The position numbers and the translations under genes are program-made. Below the pieces are notes generated by a model. The model was not told the origin of the DNA. It saw only the letters and a list, made by a program, of their open reading frames with translations, and did no database searches. A stretch of 36,638 bases of DNA from positions 1 through 36,638 of the forward strand of contig JAIKZD010000028.1 of assembly GCA_024682555.1 (NCBI GenBank). Reading direction: 5' to 3'. Below are positions 1-8,352 of this stretch, piece by piece (position 1 is the first letter of the stretch; each line of letters begins with the position of its first letter). Source of the DNA: Lachnospiraceae bacterium. Its GTDB lineage: Bacteria; Bacillota; Clostridia; Lachnospirales; Lachnospiraceae.

Positions 1-1123
1 GGGCTGCGAAACAGGAACTTACCGCAATGATCGGTGTCTTCTTATGAAACAGCTCCACATTCACGTAATTGGTATAGAGATACTGCGAAAAGGTTCCCAG
101 AGCCACCGGGGGTACCACATATCTTGCTATCCAGTAGTCGGGTGAGTTGGGTGATAAGATCATCAGAGCCTCCGGAGCCACGGCGATAAAGCCTATGGTC
201 AGAAAGCCTCCAAGTCTTATCAGCTTTTTATTTATGCTTCTTATATCATTTCTGTTTCCCTTATCAAGCTGCTCATTGAACCAGGGAAGCCAGGCCTGTC
301 CGATTGCATTTGTAAATATGGCAAGAAGGGTGGCAAAGGAATATCCGAAGGTGTAAAGACCCACATCGGATCCGGAACAGATCTTCTTTATCATAAGCCT
401 GTCTATCTGTGCAAGAACGATCAGCGCAAATGCATGGGGTATCATCGGAAGGGATATCTTAAGGGCATATGTCCAGTATTCTTTTACATAAAACCGTTTT
501 CCTTCCTTCAGATGCTTTATGTAAAAGAATATCCCCAGGATGAAGGTGGGAAGAAGAGTTCCTAAGATCTTACCCACATACCGTCTGTCATTGAAAAAGA
601 AGATCAGTGAGATCGAGCAGACCACCGTCCCTATGCAGGTGATAACGGATATGAGGATGTTCTCCCTGTATTTATACTCATATCTGGTCTTCTGAAGGGC
701 ATATTCCACCGAGGGTGAGACGCAGAGATAGGAGAAAAGGACAATGACAAGAGGAACCTCATATTCCATAAAGGCAGAGAGCCTGTTACGGAAGATCACC
801 GCAAAGATAAGGACAATAAAGGCAAAGGAGCTTGACAGTCCCTGTATCGATGAAATATATTCGTCAAACTTATCCTTATAATCAAGTTTTGCCCGTCCTA
901 TGCTGTATACCACACAAAGACAGGTGACAACATTTATGAGCTCTATCCACGAATTAAAGGTATTGGCAAGACCATAATCCCCCGTTGATAAAAGGCTTGT
1001 ATATACCGGGGTGGTGATTATGGCCACCGCCCTTATGGAAATGCTGGCTGCAATGTACCATATTCCGGACTTAAGGGCGGAGTTACCCGGATTATCCGTG
1101 CTTTCCTTTCTTTTCCCCTTCAT
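1..1123 (-). CDS. Oligosaccharide flippase (Wzx/MATE-like), C-terminus cut by window edge
   Basis: Translating the minus strand from the ATG at 1123 gives 374 residues that run off the left edge without a stop. The protein begins MKGKRKESTDNPGNSALKSG and then shows successive hydrophobic helices with the TPVYTSLLSTGDYGLANTF-type first loop seen in polysaccharide flippases of the MOP superfamily. Later helices include the WLPWFNEQ motif region typical of these proteins. Family members are about 470-490 residues, so roughly the last 100 are missing. It is expected to flip undecaprenyl-linked repeat units across the membrane. A GAGGAA ribosome site lies at the end of the preceding synthase gene, whose stop is 12 nt upstream. 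It is the second flippase of the operon, the other being at 16293-17750. The family is clear; the substrate is unknown. Confidence 0.85.
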   Translation of the reverse strand, partial: MKGKRKESTDNPGNSALKSGIWYIAASISIRAVAIITTPVYTSLLSTGDYGLANTFNSWIELINVVTCLCVVYSIGRAKLDYKDKFDEYISSIQGLSSSFAFIVLIFAVIFRNRLSAFMEYEVPLVIVLFSYLCVSPSVEYALQKTRYEYKYRENILISVITCIGTVVCSISLIFFFNDRRYVGKILGTLLPTFILGIFFYIKHLKEGKRFYVKEYWTYALKISLPMIPHAFALIVLAQIDRLMIKKICSGSDVGLYTFGYSFATLLAIFTNAIGQAWLPWFNEQLDKGNRNDIRSINKKLIRLGGFLTIGFIAVAPEALMILSPNSPDYWIARYVVPPVALGTFSQYLYTNYVNVELFHKKTPIIAVSSCFAA

Positions 1124-1135
1124 GTTCACACTTCC

Positions 1136-2212
1136 TCAGTCATCTCCGAACATATCGAAAGAAAGAATGGTATCCTCGGGAATGTCGCAAAGAGCCTTCT
1201 TACCCAAAAGTTCGGAGAGTCTGTCGGGTGTGATCCCGGTTCCCGGCCTTTTGTAGGTCAGCATTTTTTCCGTTATCTCTTCACCTTTACGTATATCGGC
1301 TGCAGACACTATGGACCTTCTTGCGTTTCTCCGTGCCGTCTGTTCGGTGGCAAGACAGCAGATATCTCCCTTTCCCCTTATCATGTCAAGAAGCTCTATG
1401 CTCTTTAAGATACGTACCGCATCTTCGGGATCCATGGCGTGATAATGATCATTCCCCTTTAAGGTCTTATCCAGGGTGAAGTGTTTTTCTATGACGGTTG
1501 CACCGAGATTATATGCCGTCTTTATCACGTCGCAGCCTTCGGTGGGTTTGGTGTGATCGGAATATCCTATGTAAAGATCGGGAAACTGATACTTCAATGA
1601 CTCGATCTTTAAGAGATTGGCATCCTCAAGCGGTGTGGGATATTCAAGCACACAATGCATCAGGATTATGGGCTGATCGTTCACCTTTCTGATGGTATCA
1701 AGTGCCGCTTCTATCTCCGAAAGCTCCGAGGCTCCCACAGACATAAGTATCGGTTTGTTTTTTGCTGCCTGATATTCGATAAAGGGAAGAGTGGACAGAT
1801 CCGAGGAGGATATCTTGTAAACATTCATCAGCTCATCAAGGTAATCCGCCGATTCATAATCAAAGGCGGTGGACAGAAACTCTATCCCTATGGAATCCGA
1901 GTATTCCTTAAGCTCCCTGTATTCCTCCCTTCCGAAGCTGTCAAATTTCTTAAACAGCTCATACTGGCTCGTGGTAGGTTCCTCATTCGTATCCCAGTAT
2001 GAGGGAGAGGCCTTTGCCGCCAGAGTACCTGCCTTGTAGGTCTGGAATTTTACGGCATGAATCCCCGCATTTTTTGCTTCAAGGATCATCTTCCTTGCCG
2101 CCTCCATGGGAGTGATATTTTCCTTTGTGGCTATATCATAGTAATTTACTCCGATCTCCGCTATGAGAACAAACTTTCCTTCCGTTACCCTTTTGATTAT
2201 AGTGCTTTCCAT
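1136..2212 (-). CDS. neuB: NeuB-family nonulosonic acid synthase
   Basis: This 358-residue protein matches the sialic/legionaminic/pseudaminic acid synthase family, which condenses phosphoenolpyruvate with an N-acyl hexosamine. Visible motifs are AEIGVN (18-23), KFQT (55-58), ISSSDL, the HC...YPTP strand, GYSDHT and EKHFTLD in the TIM barrel. A C-terminal SAF/antifreeze-like domain starts near ARRSIV and contains YKRPGTGI. The start is supported by AGGAGG five bases upstream of the ATG. No CMP-sugar synthetase or hydrolysing 2-epimerase partner is seen in the window, so those genes may lie further left or elsewhere. The exact sugar (Neu5Ac, legionaminate or pseudaminate type) cannot be read from the sequence. 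It lies between a flippase and a KpsC-like transferase, consistent with a nonulosonic acid in the polysaccharide. Confidence 0.88.
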   Translation of the reverse strand: MESTIIKRVTEGKFVLIAEIGVNYYDIATKENITPMEAARKMILEAKNAGIHAVKFQTYKAGTLAAKASPSYWDTNEEPTTSQYELFKKFDSFGREEYRELKEYSDSIGIEFLSTAFDYESADYLDELMNVYKISSSDLSTLPFIEYQAAKNKPILMSVGASELSEIEAALDTIRKVNDQPIILMHCVLEYPTPLEDANLLKIESLKYQFPDLYIGYSDHTKPTEGCDVIKTAYNLGATVIEKHFTLDKTLKGNDHYHAMDPEDAVRILKSIELLDMIRGKGDICCLATEQTARRNARRSIVSAADIRKGEEITEKMLTYKRPGTGITPDRLSELLGKKALCDIPEDTILSFDMFGDD

Positions 2213-2249
2213 TTTTCCTCCTGTTTTCCGTTTATCAGAACCCGTCTGA

Positions 2250-3854
2250 TCAACACGTTTTGTGCTTTTCGCACCACTTATCGTAACCGAACAGATAGAA
2301 CTTCTTAAGCTCTTCTATGTTCTTATCAAACTTTTCCTCTTTCTCTTCCCGGCCCGCAAGTATCTTCTCGGCCTTTCCCATAAGATAAAACAGATCTATC
2401 TCAAAGCCAATGTCCTTTATGGTCTGAAGATAGGCGGCACAGGAATGGATATTGTCGATCTCTCCAAATTCCCTTATGAGTCCGGGAAGCTCCTCAAAGC
2501 TCTTCACCTTTGTGATCCCGTCTATGAGTTCAAAAGGGACATCTCCGAACAGAAGAGCCTTTCTCCCCATCAGTGCTTCCTCAAAAGCCGTGGTACCCAC
2601 TATGGTGATTACGCCTTTTGCATTTACTATCCAGGGTTTGGGATCGTGATAATGATTTACCTGTACAAGTCTTACGTTGTGAAGTTCTTTTACTTTTTTG
2701 TAAAAATCAAGGCCTCTTTCCCCGAGCATTGCCTGATGTTCTTTGACATAAACCCTCCAGCCTGCGGGAACGGATTTGGAAACCTGCTCTATGAGATTCA
2801 GTTCATCCACATAATAGGATGCCTTTACAAAAACCGTGGATTCGGGGATGAGATGAAGAGGCATGTATACATAGGGTTCTCCCTCTACGGGAGCCTCAAA
2901 CAGCTTATTCTTTCCCATATATTTTCTGCGTCTTAACATCACCTGAAGATAATGGAAAAAATAGGGGATGCTGGGGGCATACAGGATCTTATTCGTTCTC
3001 TTTAGCTTAAGATTTTTATTGGTGATGTCCATGTTCCAGAAATAATTCCACTTTCCGTGCATCACTCTCAGTATCCATATCAGGGAGTCTCTCTCATAAC
3101 TGCTGGTGACGGTTCCGGCGAATTCCCTGTTCATTATTGAACTCTTTTTTCTGTAATCAAGGATGTAATCATACATCTCCTTAAGCTCATCCTTTGATCT
3201 TTTCAGGTTCTCGTTATACTTTTCCGTCACATAATCATCTATGCCGATGGTATTCTGAAAAGTGGGATATTTATAATATCCGAACTTGGAATATTCAACG
3301 GTGATATAGGGTATGTTCCTTACATAAGCGACTTCGTTTATTATTGTCCTCTGAAGCTCCGCATTGTCAAAATCAAGGATCATGTCGGGCTTAAATTCAT
3401 CAAAGATCGACAGGATCTTTTTATAATTCAGTTCAAGCCAGTACATGTTCTCATCATAATCCGTATATGACCAGTAATACCTCCAGTGATAATGTCTGGT
3501 GTTTTCCTGGGAACACATAAGCTGCATGTTGAGATTCTTAAAGTGGGTATATTTCTCTTCTATCTCCTCAAGATACTTAAGATCCACAGGGGATCCTTCT
3601 CCCTTAAGTCCCCTTGTATACTCATCGCATATGTCCCTTACATCATAAAGTCTGACATTCTTGAGTTCCTTAAACTTATAATAGGAATTCTCGTTATAAT
3701 AACACTTATTGTAACTGCATTCGGAAGACATGATAAAGAAAGCGGCAACCTCATTGTCACTGCTGAAATCCTCTGCGAGAAAATACAAAGGCATGGAATA
3801 GGTCTCCCTGCAGACGAACAATATCCTTTTATTTAAAAATCCTGTTTTCTCCAT
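2250..3854 (-). CDS. KpsC/KpsS-like capsule polysaccharide glycosyltransferase
   Basis: The protein has 534 residues. Its C-terminal half carries the pattern of the capsule-synthesis (KpsC/KpsS-like, Capsule_synth) superfamily: a YMPLHLIPEST segment, then WRVYVKEHQAMLGERG, then VITIVGTTAFEEALMGRKA followed by LLFG. In this superfamily the family members transfer Kdo-type sugars or act on surface carbohydrate. The N-terminal half begins with a Rossmann-like RILFVCRETYSMPLYF strand and is rich in Tyr, and looks like the acceptor half of a GT-B fold. AAAGGA lies five bases before the ATG. It sits directly beside the NeuB homologue, suggesting that it transfers a nonulosonic or other acidic sugar. 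That link is inference; only the superfamily resemblance is seen. There is no signal peptide, so it should be cytoplasmic. Confidence 0.6.
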   Translation of the reverse strand: MEKTGFLNKRILFVCRETYSMPLYFLAEDFSSDNEVAAFFIMSSECSYNKCYYNENSYYKFKELKNVRLYDVRDICDEYTRGLKGEGSPVDLKYLEEIEEKYTHFKNLNMQLMCSQENTRHYHWRYYWSYTDYDENMYWLELNYKKILSIFDEFKPDMILDFDNAELQRTIINEVAYVRNIPYITVEYSKFGYYKYPTFQNTIGIDDYVTEKYNENLKRSKDELKEMYDYILDYRKKSSIMNREFAGTVTSSYERDSLIWILRVMHGKWNYFWNMDITNKNLKLKRTNKILYAPSIPYFFHYLQVMLRRRKYMGKNKLFEAPVEGEPYVYMPLHLIPESTVFVKASYYVDELNLIEQVSKSVPAGWRVYVKEHQAMLGERGLDFYKKVKELHNVRLVQVNHYHDPKPWIVNAKGVITIVGTTAFEEALMGRKALLFGDVPFELIDGITKVKSFEELPGLIREFGEIDNIHSCAAYLQTIKDIGFEIDLFYLMGKAEKILAGREEKEEKFDKNIEELKKFYLFGYDKWCEKHKTC

Positions 3855-3862
3855 TTATCCTT

Positions 3863-4888
3863 TCACTCTATACCCTGTTTTCTGAAGGTCTCCTCCCAGT
3901 CCGTCCCGGTCTTAAACTCCTTATGAGTCTCATAATATGCCTTCCGCCTTCTTAAGGTCAGAAGCTTAAGTATCCCGGGGAAATGACCGCACAGAAAGAC
4001 CTTGATCTTAATACCCTTCAAAACGCCTTTGTCCTTATATATCAGGTGTCCGTTTTTTCGTACATATGACAGAAGCTCTCTGTCATGCTCCCGGGAGAAC
4101 GTACCGTAAAGCATATGGTTCTGTATGACGGAGATGGTCTCATATATCAGAAAGTAATCGGAAGAAGCCTTAAGTTCCGGGTATTCACCGAGCATGGCAT
4201 CCGCTATAACCCTGTCGGAAGCAAGAGATTTAAGCAGATTATCCTCTACTCTCGAACCGCTGTCCTCACTGACCCTGAAGTGATATTTCGAAGCCGTTTC
4301 ATAGACTATCCTGTCAGCCTTTGAGATGAGTTTAAATACTACCTCCCTGTCCTCTACCTTTTTCCCGGTATCAAAACTTATATCATTAAAAAGCTCTCTT
4401 TTATACAGCTTGTCCCAGATATGCAGAAAGAATCCGTTCTGTCTGAGCAGCATCTCATAGGCATCCCGCCTGCTTAAAATGATCTCCTTATTCTCCGATA
4501 CCCCTTCCGTCAGGTTTTCATAGTCATGATATTTCCCCACCACGGAAATGTCGGCATCGTTTTTAATGAGAGCGTTTACCAGTATCTCCATCATATCCTT
4601 ATCGATATGATCGTCACCGTCAACAAAAGCTATAAGATCTCCCGTTGCGGCCTTAAGCCCTTCATTTCTTGCAGCTGCCGTTCCCAGAGGTTCCCTGATT
4701 AAGGGAATGATCCTCTGATCCCCCTCTGCGTGTTCAGAGACTATCCTTTCGCACTGCGTATCACCCTTTCCGACAACGCATATTATCTCAATATTCTCAA
4801 AGGTCTGGTCCGAAATGCTCTTTAAGCATTCATCCAGAAAACGGGCAACCTTATATATTATAACTATAATACTTACCTTATGCATCAT
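3863..4888 (-). CDS. GT2 family glycosyltransferase
   Basis: A 341-residue GT-A fold transferase. The N-terminus reads KVSIIVIIYKVARFLDECLKSI, the nucleotide-sugar binding start of GT2 enzymes. GTAAARNEGLKAATGDLIAF leads to the metal-binding FVDGDDHID, the DXD-type motif, near residue 90. The C-terminal half is basic and may contact membrane lipid. Two adjacent ATG codons open the frame; GGAAGG is better spaced for the second (4885). It overlaps the WbsX-like gene upstream by 11 nt, so the two are probably translationally coupled. Donor and acceptor cannot be inferred. Confidence 0.85.
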   Translation of the reverse strand: MMHKVSIIVIIYKVARFLDECLKSISDQTFENIEIICVVGKGDTQCERIVSEHAEGDQRIIPLIREPLGTAAARNEGLKAATGDLIAFVDGDDHIDKDMMEILVNALIKNDADISVVGKYHDYENLTEGVSENKEIILSRRDAYEMLLRQNGFFLHIWDKLYKRELFNDISFDTGKKVEDREVVFKLISKADRIVYETASKYHFRVSEDSGSRVEDNLLKSLASDRVIADAMLGEYPELKASSDYFLIYETISVIQNHMLYGTFSREHDRELLSYVRKNGHLIYKDKGVLKGIKIKVFLCGHFPGILKLLTLRRRKAYYETHKEFKTGTDWEETFRKQGIE

Positions 4889-5972
4889 CCCGGCCTTCCA
4901 CCACCCGTTTTACTGCCTCAAGATATCCGTAACCCCTGTATTCATCGGGTTCGATCATGGCTCCTTCGCCCCACTCGTTAAAGGCATTTATAAAGACAAA
5001 ATCCTCCGGTCCTTCCTTCTTCTTTTCCCTAAGTATCCTTAAGACTCTTTCGAATTTTTCCGGCGAAGTCCCGGTATAGGCAAGACCCTTAAATCCCCGC
5101 CTCGGAGTATTATCCCAGTCGGGTAAAAGGCCCGGATATTCGTTTTCCTTATAATCCCGTTTTTCAATGGGTTTTAATATCCAGTCCGCGGGTATCCTCC
5201 TCTCAAGGATCTTTCTTTTGAAAAGCTTATTCCTGATGGTGCTTGCAAGTACCTTAAGATCATAGATCAATACTTTGGATCCCGTCAGATCATTCTTCAG
5301 GGTATATCCCGGCTCAAAATAATAATAGCCGTCTATAAGGTCATTTCTGTCATCCTGCTTATCCCTTGTCTTTCCCGAGATAAGATATATGCCGTCAAAG
5401 CCTTCCTCCTTCGCCCATCCGTCAAAGCATTTCCTCATTTCGGAAAGCTCCTCTATGTCAAAGCTTCTGTATATCATGAATACGGGCTTATTGTCTATCT
5501 TTATGTATCTCTCATCCTTAAAGAACTTTAAATTATAGTCAAAATGCTTCTTCCAGTCCTCTTTATTACCGTATTCCTGCTTCATGAGTACCTGTTCGCT
5601 AAGACCGTACCAGGTCCTGGTCCATGTCTCGTTGGCCCAGCAGATACAGTAGTTTATATCGATATCCTTATTCTCAAAAAGGATCTCCATGGGCCTGTTC
5701 ATAAGCTGCTTTCCCTTAAACCAGTACTGATATATGGAAAATCCGTATATGCCGTATTTTCGGGCCGTTTCTCCCTGCCATTTAAGGGTTTTGTATCCTT
5801 CATTCACAAGGTCATAGTATCGTCCGGAAAGAGGGACTCTTGGCTGTACATGTCCCTTATAAAGGGGTTTCCCTCTTTTTACCGCCGTCCATTCCGTATA
5901 GCCTTCTCCCCACCATTCGTCATTTTCCTTAAATGTATGAAACTGAGGCAGATACATGCACATTATCCTCAT
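4878..5972 (-). CDS. WbsX/GH99-like glycan-active protein
   Basis: The 364 residues start MRIMCMYLPQFHTFKENDEW, followed by WWGEGYTEW. This is the hallmark of WbsX-type proteins, which are related to glycoside hydrolase family 99 and often annotated as glycosyltransferase WbsX. Near the C-terminus is FNEWGEGAMIEPDEYRGYGY, matching the acidic active-site region of that fold. Other family signatures include YGFSIYQYWFKGKQLMNRP and WANETWTRTW. It lacks a signal peptide, which argues for cytoplasmic action on lipid-linked intermediates rather than extracellular hydrolysis. The start is well supported by GGGAGG six bases upstream, and the frame overlaps the polymerase gene by 4 nt. The biochemical role of WbsX proteins in assembly operons is not settled. 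Confidence 0.83.
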   Translation of the reverse strand: MRIMCMYLPQFHTFKENDEWWGEGYTEWTAVKRGKPLYKGHVQPRVPLSGRYYDLVNEGYKTLKWQGETARKYGIYGFSIYQYWFKGKQLMNRPMEILFENKDIDINYCICWANETWTRTWYGLSEQVLMKQEYGNKEDWKKHFDYNLKFFKDERYIKIDNKPVFMIYRSFDIEELSEMRKCFDGWAKEEGFDGIYLISGKTRDKQDDRNDLIDGYYYFEPGYTLKNDLTGSKVLIYDLKVLASTIRNKLFKRKILERRIPADWILKPIEKRDYKENEYPGLLPDWDNTPRRGFKGLAYTGTSPEKFERVLRILREKKKEGPEDFVFINAFNEWGEGAMIEPDEYRGYGYLEAVKRVVEGRDDA

Positions 5973-7273
5973 GACGCGCCTCCCTCACCGGTGTATGCCT
6001 CTTCCCGCTCTTTTGACAGGTCATCATCCTCTGCATTGATCCTTCCCACAGCATACCAGAATATGGGCAGCGGAAGCTGGAAGGCTATGATATTCGAACC
6101 TATGGACTGCAAAAGGGCCATGCATATGATCCCCGTCTCCGCATAATGTCTTCTCAGACTGCCGATACCCTTCTTAAGCGTGAGGATGAGAAGATAAACA
6201 TATACGGAAAGCCCGATTATCCCTTCCTCACAGTAAAGCTTCACAAGTCCCCCGTCCGCTATGACATGGGTATCCTCGATCCCCAGGGCCTTGTGGCCGT
6301 TGGCTCCGAGTCCGTTTCCGAACCAGGTTGAGTACATATTGTTGACCGCCGCGATCCACTGCTCACTCCGCTCCGAAACCGCCGAAGGAAGTGATTCAAG
6401 CCGCCACCATATCTTTAACAGCAGCTCATGGTCAAAGATCCATAAGCAGACAAAGAGTAAAGCCACGGCAATCATCTCGTATTTAAGATACTTCCTTTTG
6501 ACCGCTCCGAACTGGAAGAACAGCAGATAATTGATATATATGATGACAAGAACAGAAGCCACCATTGCGGATCTCTGATTACTTAAGACCGCAAAGACAA
6601 AGTTGCAGAAGATATAGATGATACCCTTAATCCTCGTTTTTTCAGGAATATCAAGGCCCTCTCTCCTGTCTATGAAAAACGAGCCCGCAAGCATGCCCGT
6701 AACTCCCATGGCTCCAAGCAGAGTACAGCCTATGACCGAATCCATCCTTACCCGCGAAGTTGCCGCATCGGCCTTTGAGATAAAACCCATGTCATAAGAA
6801 TATCTTATATAGAAATCCGGAGCAAAGATATGAAAATAAATGCCCAGAAAACCCGCGATGAGCATAGCGAAGATGAATTTTTCATAGAAGGATGCGCTTT
6901 CTTCGTATCTGCTCTTTTCATCCTTTGCATCATAACTCCTGCCCGCAAAATAAAATATGACCGGCAGGATTGATACGGCGAATTCATTAAAGAATACCGA
7001 AAGTGGGAGCCCCGATAAGATGATCGGGATGACAGACAGGATATTATAAACAAAATATATGACGGTTAAAATATCGGTGGCCGTCTTTATCCTGAGCCTT
7101 TTTTTGTATATGAGTTCACAGAGCACCAGAAGCATGAGGCCTGCGGCAAAAACCCCGGGCCTTACCTTTTTTGACGCAAGAGTTGCAACATAGGCAAGGA
7201 TGACCGGGATATAATACCAGTCATATATTCGTATTCTAAAAGCTGCCCTTTTAAGGGTCTCTTTTACTGCCAT
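5969..7273 (-). CDS. O-antigen ligase/polymerase-like membrane protein (Wzy candidate 1)
   Basis: The 434-residue protein is almost entirely hydrophobic, with about 10-12 predicted membrane helices. A large polar loop near residues 290-345 contains SEQWIAAVNNMYSTWFGNGL, then GANGHKALGIEDTH and DGGLVKLYCEEGIIGL. This loop layout (W...G.G..., D.H, then a GGL..L..E.G.IG helix) is that of the Wzy/WaaL O-antigen polymerase-ligase superfamily. The likely role is polymerisation of repeat units at the outer face of the membrane. It is unlike the two polymerase-like proteins at 15127-16305 and 17737-19014, which resemble each other. AAGGAG precedes the ATG by eight bases, and the gene overlaps the GT4 upstream by 10 nt. 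Ligase versus polymerase cannot be told apart by sequence alone. Confidence 0.75.
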   Translation of the reverse strand: MAVKETLKRAAFRIRIYDWYYIPVILAYVATLASKKVRPGVFAAGLMLLVLCELIYKKRLRIKTATDILTVIYFVYNILSVIPIILSGLPLSVFFNEFAVSILPVIFYFAGRSYDAKDEKSRYEESASFYEKFIFAMLIAGFLGIYFHIFAPDFYIRYSYDMGFISKADAATSRVRMDSVIGCTLLGAMGVTGMLAGSFFIDRREGLDIPEKTRIKGIIYIFCNFVFAVLSNQRSAMVASVLVIIYINYLLFFQFGAVKRKYLKYEMIAVALLFVCLWIFDHELLLKIWWRLESLPSAVSERSEQWIAAVNNMYSTWFGNGLGANGHKALGIEDTHVIADGGLVKLYCEEGIIGLSVYVYLLILTLKKGIGSLRRHYAETGIICMALLQSIGSNIIAFQLPLPIFWYAVGRINAEDDDLSKEREEAYTGEGGAS

Positions 7274-8352
7274 TGTGTAAGCTCCTTAACAACCAGAGAC
7301 CAGCTGCTCTCCTTTAAAACATCCGGGACGGTCCCGCTCCCGTCGGATGCATCCTTTCCCTTAAGCTGACCTCTTATGCTTTTCTCCATAAGCTCCGCCA
7401 GAGTTTCGGGATCAAAAGGATCAAAGTAAAATGCCCTGTCATATCCCGAAAGAACCTCCCTTGAATAATCAAGATCCGATGAAAGTATACAGGTTCCCAT
7501 CTGTCTTGCTTCCATTAACGGATAGCCGAAGGTCTCTATATATGAAGGGAATAAAAGCACCATCCTGTTGTAGTTTCCAAGCACCTCTTCCCTCCTTAAG
7601 GGACCGAGGCAGACTGCCTCCGAAGCTTCATATCCGGGAAATCTCCTTGCGAATTCCTCTTTCGTGAGGGTAAAGTATACCTTAAAATCCGTGATGCCCT
7701 TACCCTTAAGGATCCTTGATGCCTTAAGTATAAGCTCATGATTCTTGTACAGGATATCCGATGCCGGATAAAAGAAAAGAGAAGGATCGGGACACACCTC
7801 CTCCCTGTATTTTATGACATCAGCCGTATCCGGCAGTATTCTGACAACTCTGTCGTTATTTACGCCGGTCTTCCTTACCAGCGCATCCTTCATCCACTGC
7901 GTCTGTACAATGGTCCTGTCGGACTGCCTTATGGAAGAATATATCATTTTGGAGATGACATGCTGATAAACGGCATATTCCCTCTCATCTTTTTTAAAAA
8001 GGGAAAAATCCTTTACATCCTGAAAACACAGGGGCTGGTGAACATACAGGACCTTTTTACAGTTTAATCCCCTTACGAGGGTGTTCTGCATGGAAAAAAA
8101 GACATCGGGTTTCAGATCGTCCACAAACCTTTTTCCCTCATACAGATCGAATTTCAGGCGGTTGAGCCTGCTCTGTTTCAGATCGTCAAGAACCCGGATC
8201 TTTATGTTCCCCGCTTCTTTTAGAATGTCCGAAGACAGCAAAAAGATCCATTCATGCTCCTTCTCATTGTTTCTCAGATATCCGTAAAAATCCTTAAGAA
8301 CCGACAGGGCCCCGCCTTTTTTTGCGGCCGTGTCGTATACTGCTATCCTCAT
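7264..8352 (-). CDS. GT4 family glycosyltransferase
   Basis: A 362-residue GT-B retaining transferase. The N-terminal domain starts MRIAVYDTAAKKGGALSVLK with the GG loop used for acceptor or phosphate contact. The C-terminal domain shows FPSYIETFGYPLMEARQMG, an E-x7-E motif that binds the nucleotide-sugar donor, followed by LSSDLDYSREVL. It probably adds one hexose-type sugar to the lipid-linked repeat unit on the cytoplasmic side. The gene overlaps capG by 4 nt in the ATGA style. The ribosome site is weak (GGTG), suggesting translational coupling to capG. Confidence 0.87.
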   Translation of the reverse strand: MRIAVYDTAAKKGGALSVLKDFYGYLRNNEKEHEWIFLLSSDILKEAGNIKIRVLDDLKQSRLNRLKFDLYEGKRFVDDLKPDVFFSMQNTLVRGLNCKKVLYVHQPLCFQDVKDFSLFKKDEREYAVYQHVISKMIYSSIRQSDRTIVQTQWMKDALVRKTGVNNDRVVRILPDTADVIKYREEVCPDPSLFFYPASDILYKNHELILKASRILKGKGITDFKVYFTLTKEEFARRFPGYEASEAVCLGPLRREEVLGNYNRMVLLFPSYIETFGYPLMEARQMGTCILSSDLDYSREVLSGYDRAFYFDPFDPETLAELMEKSIRGQLKGKDASDGSGTVPDVLKESSWSLVVKELTQWQ

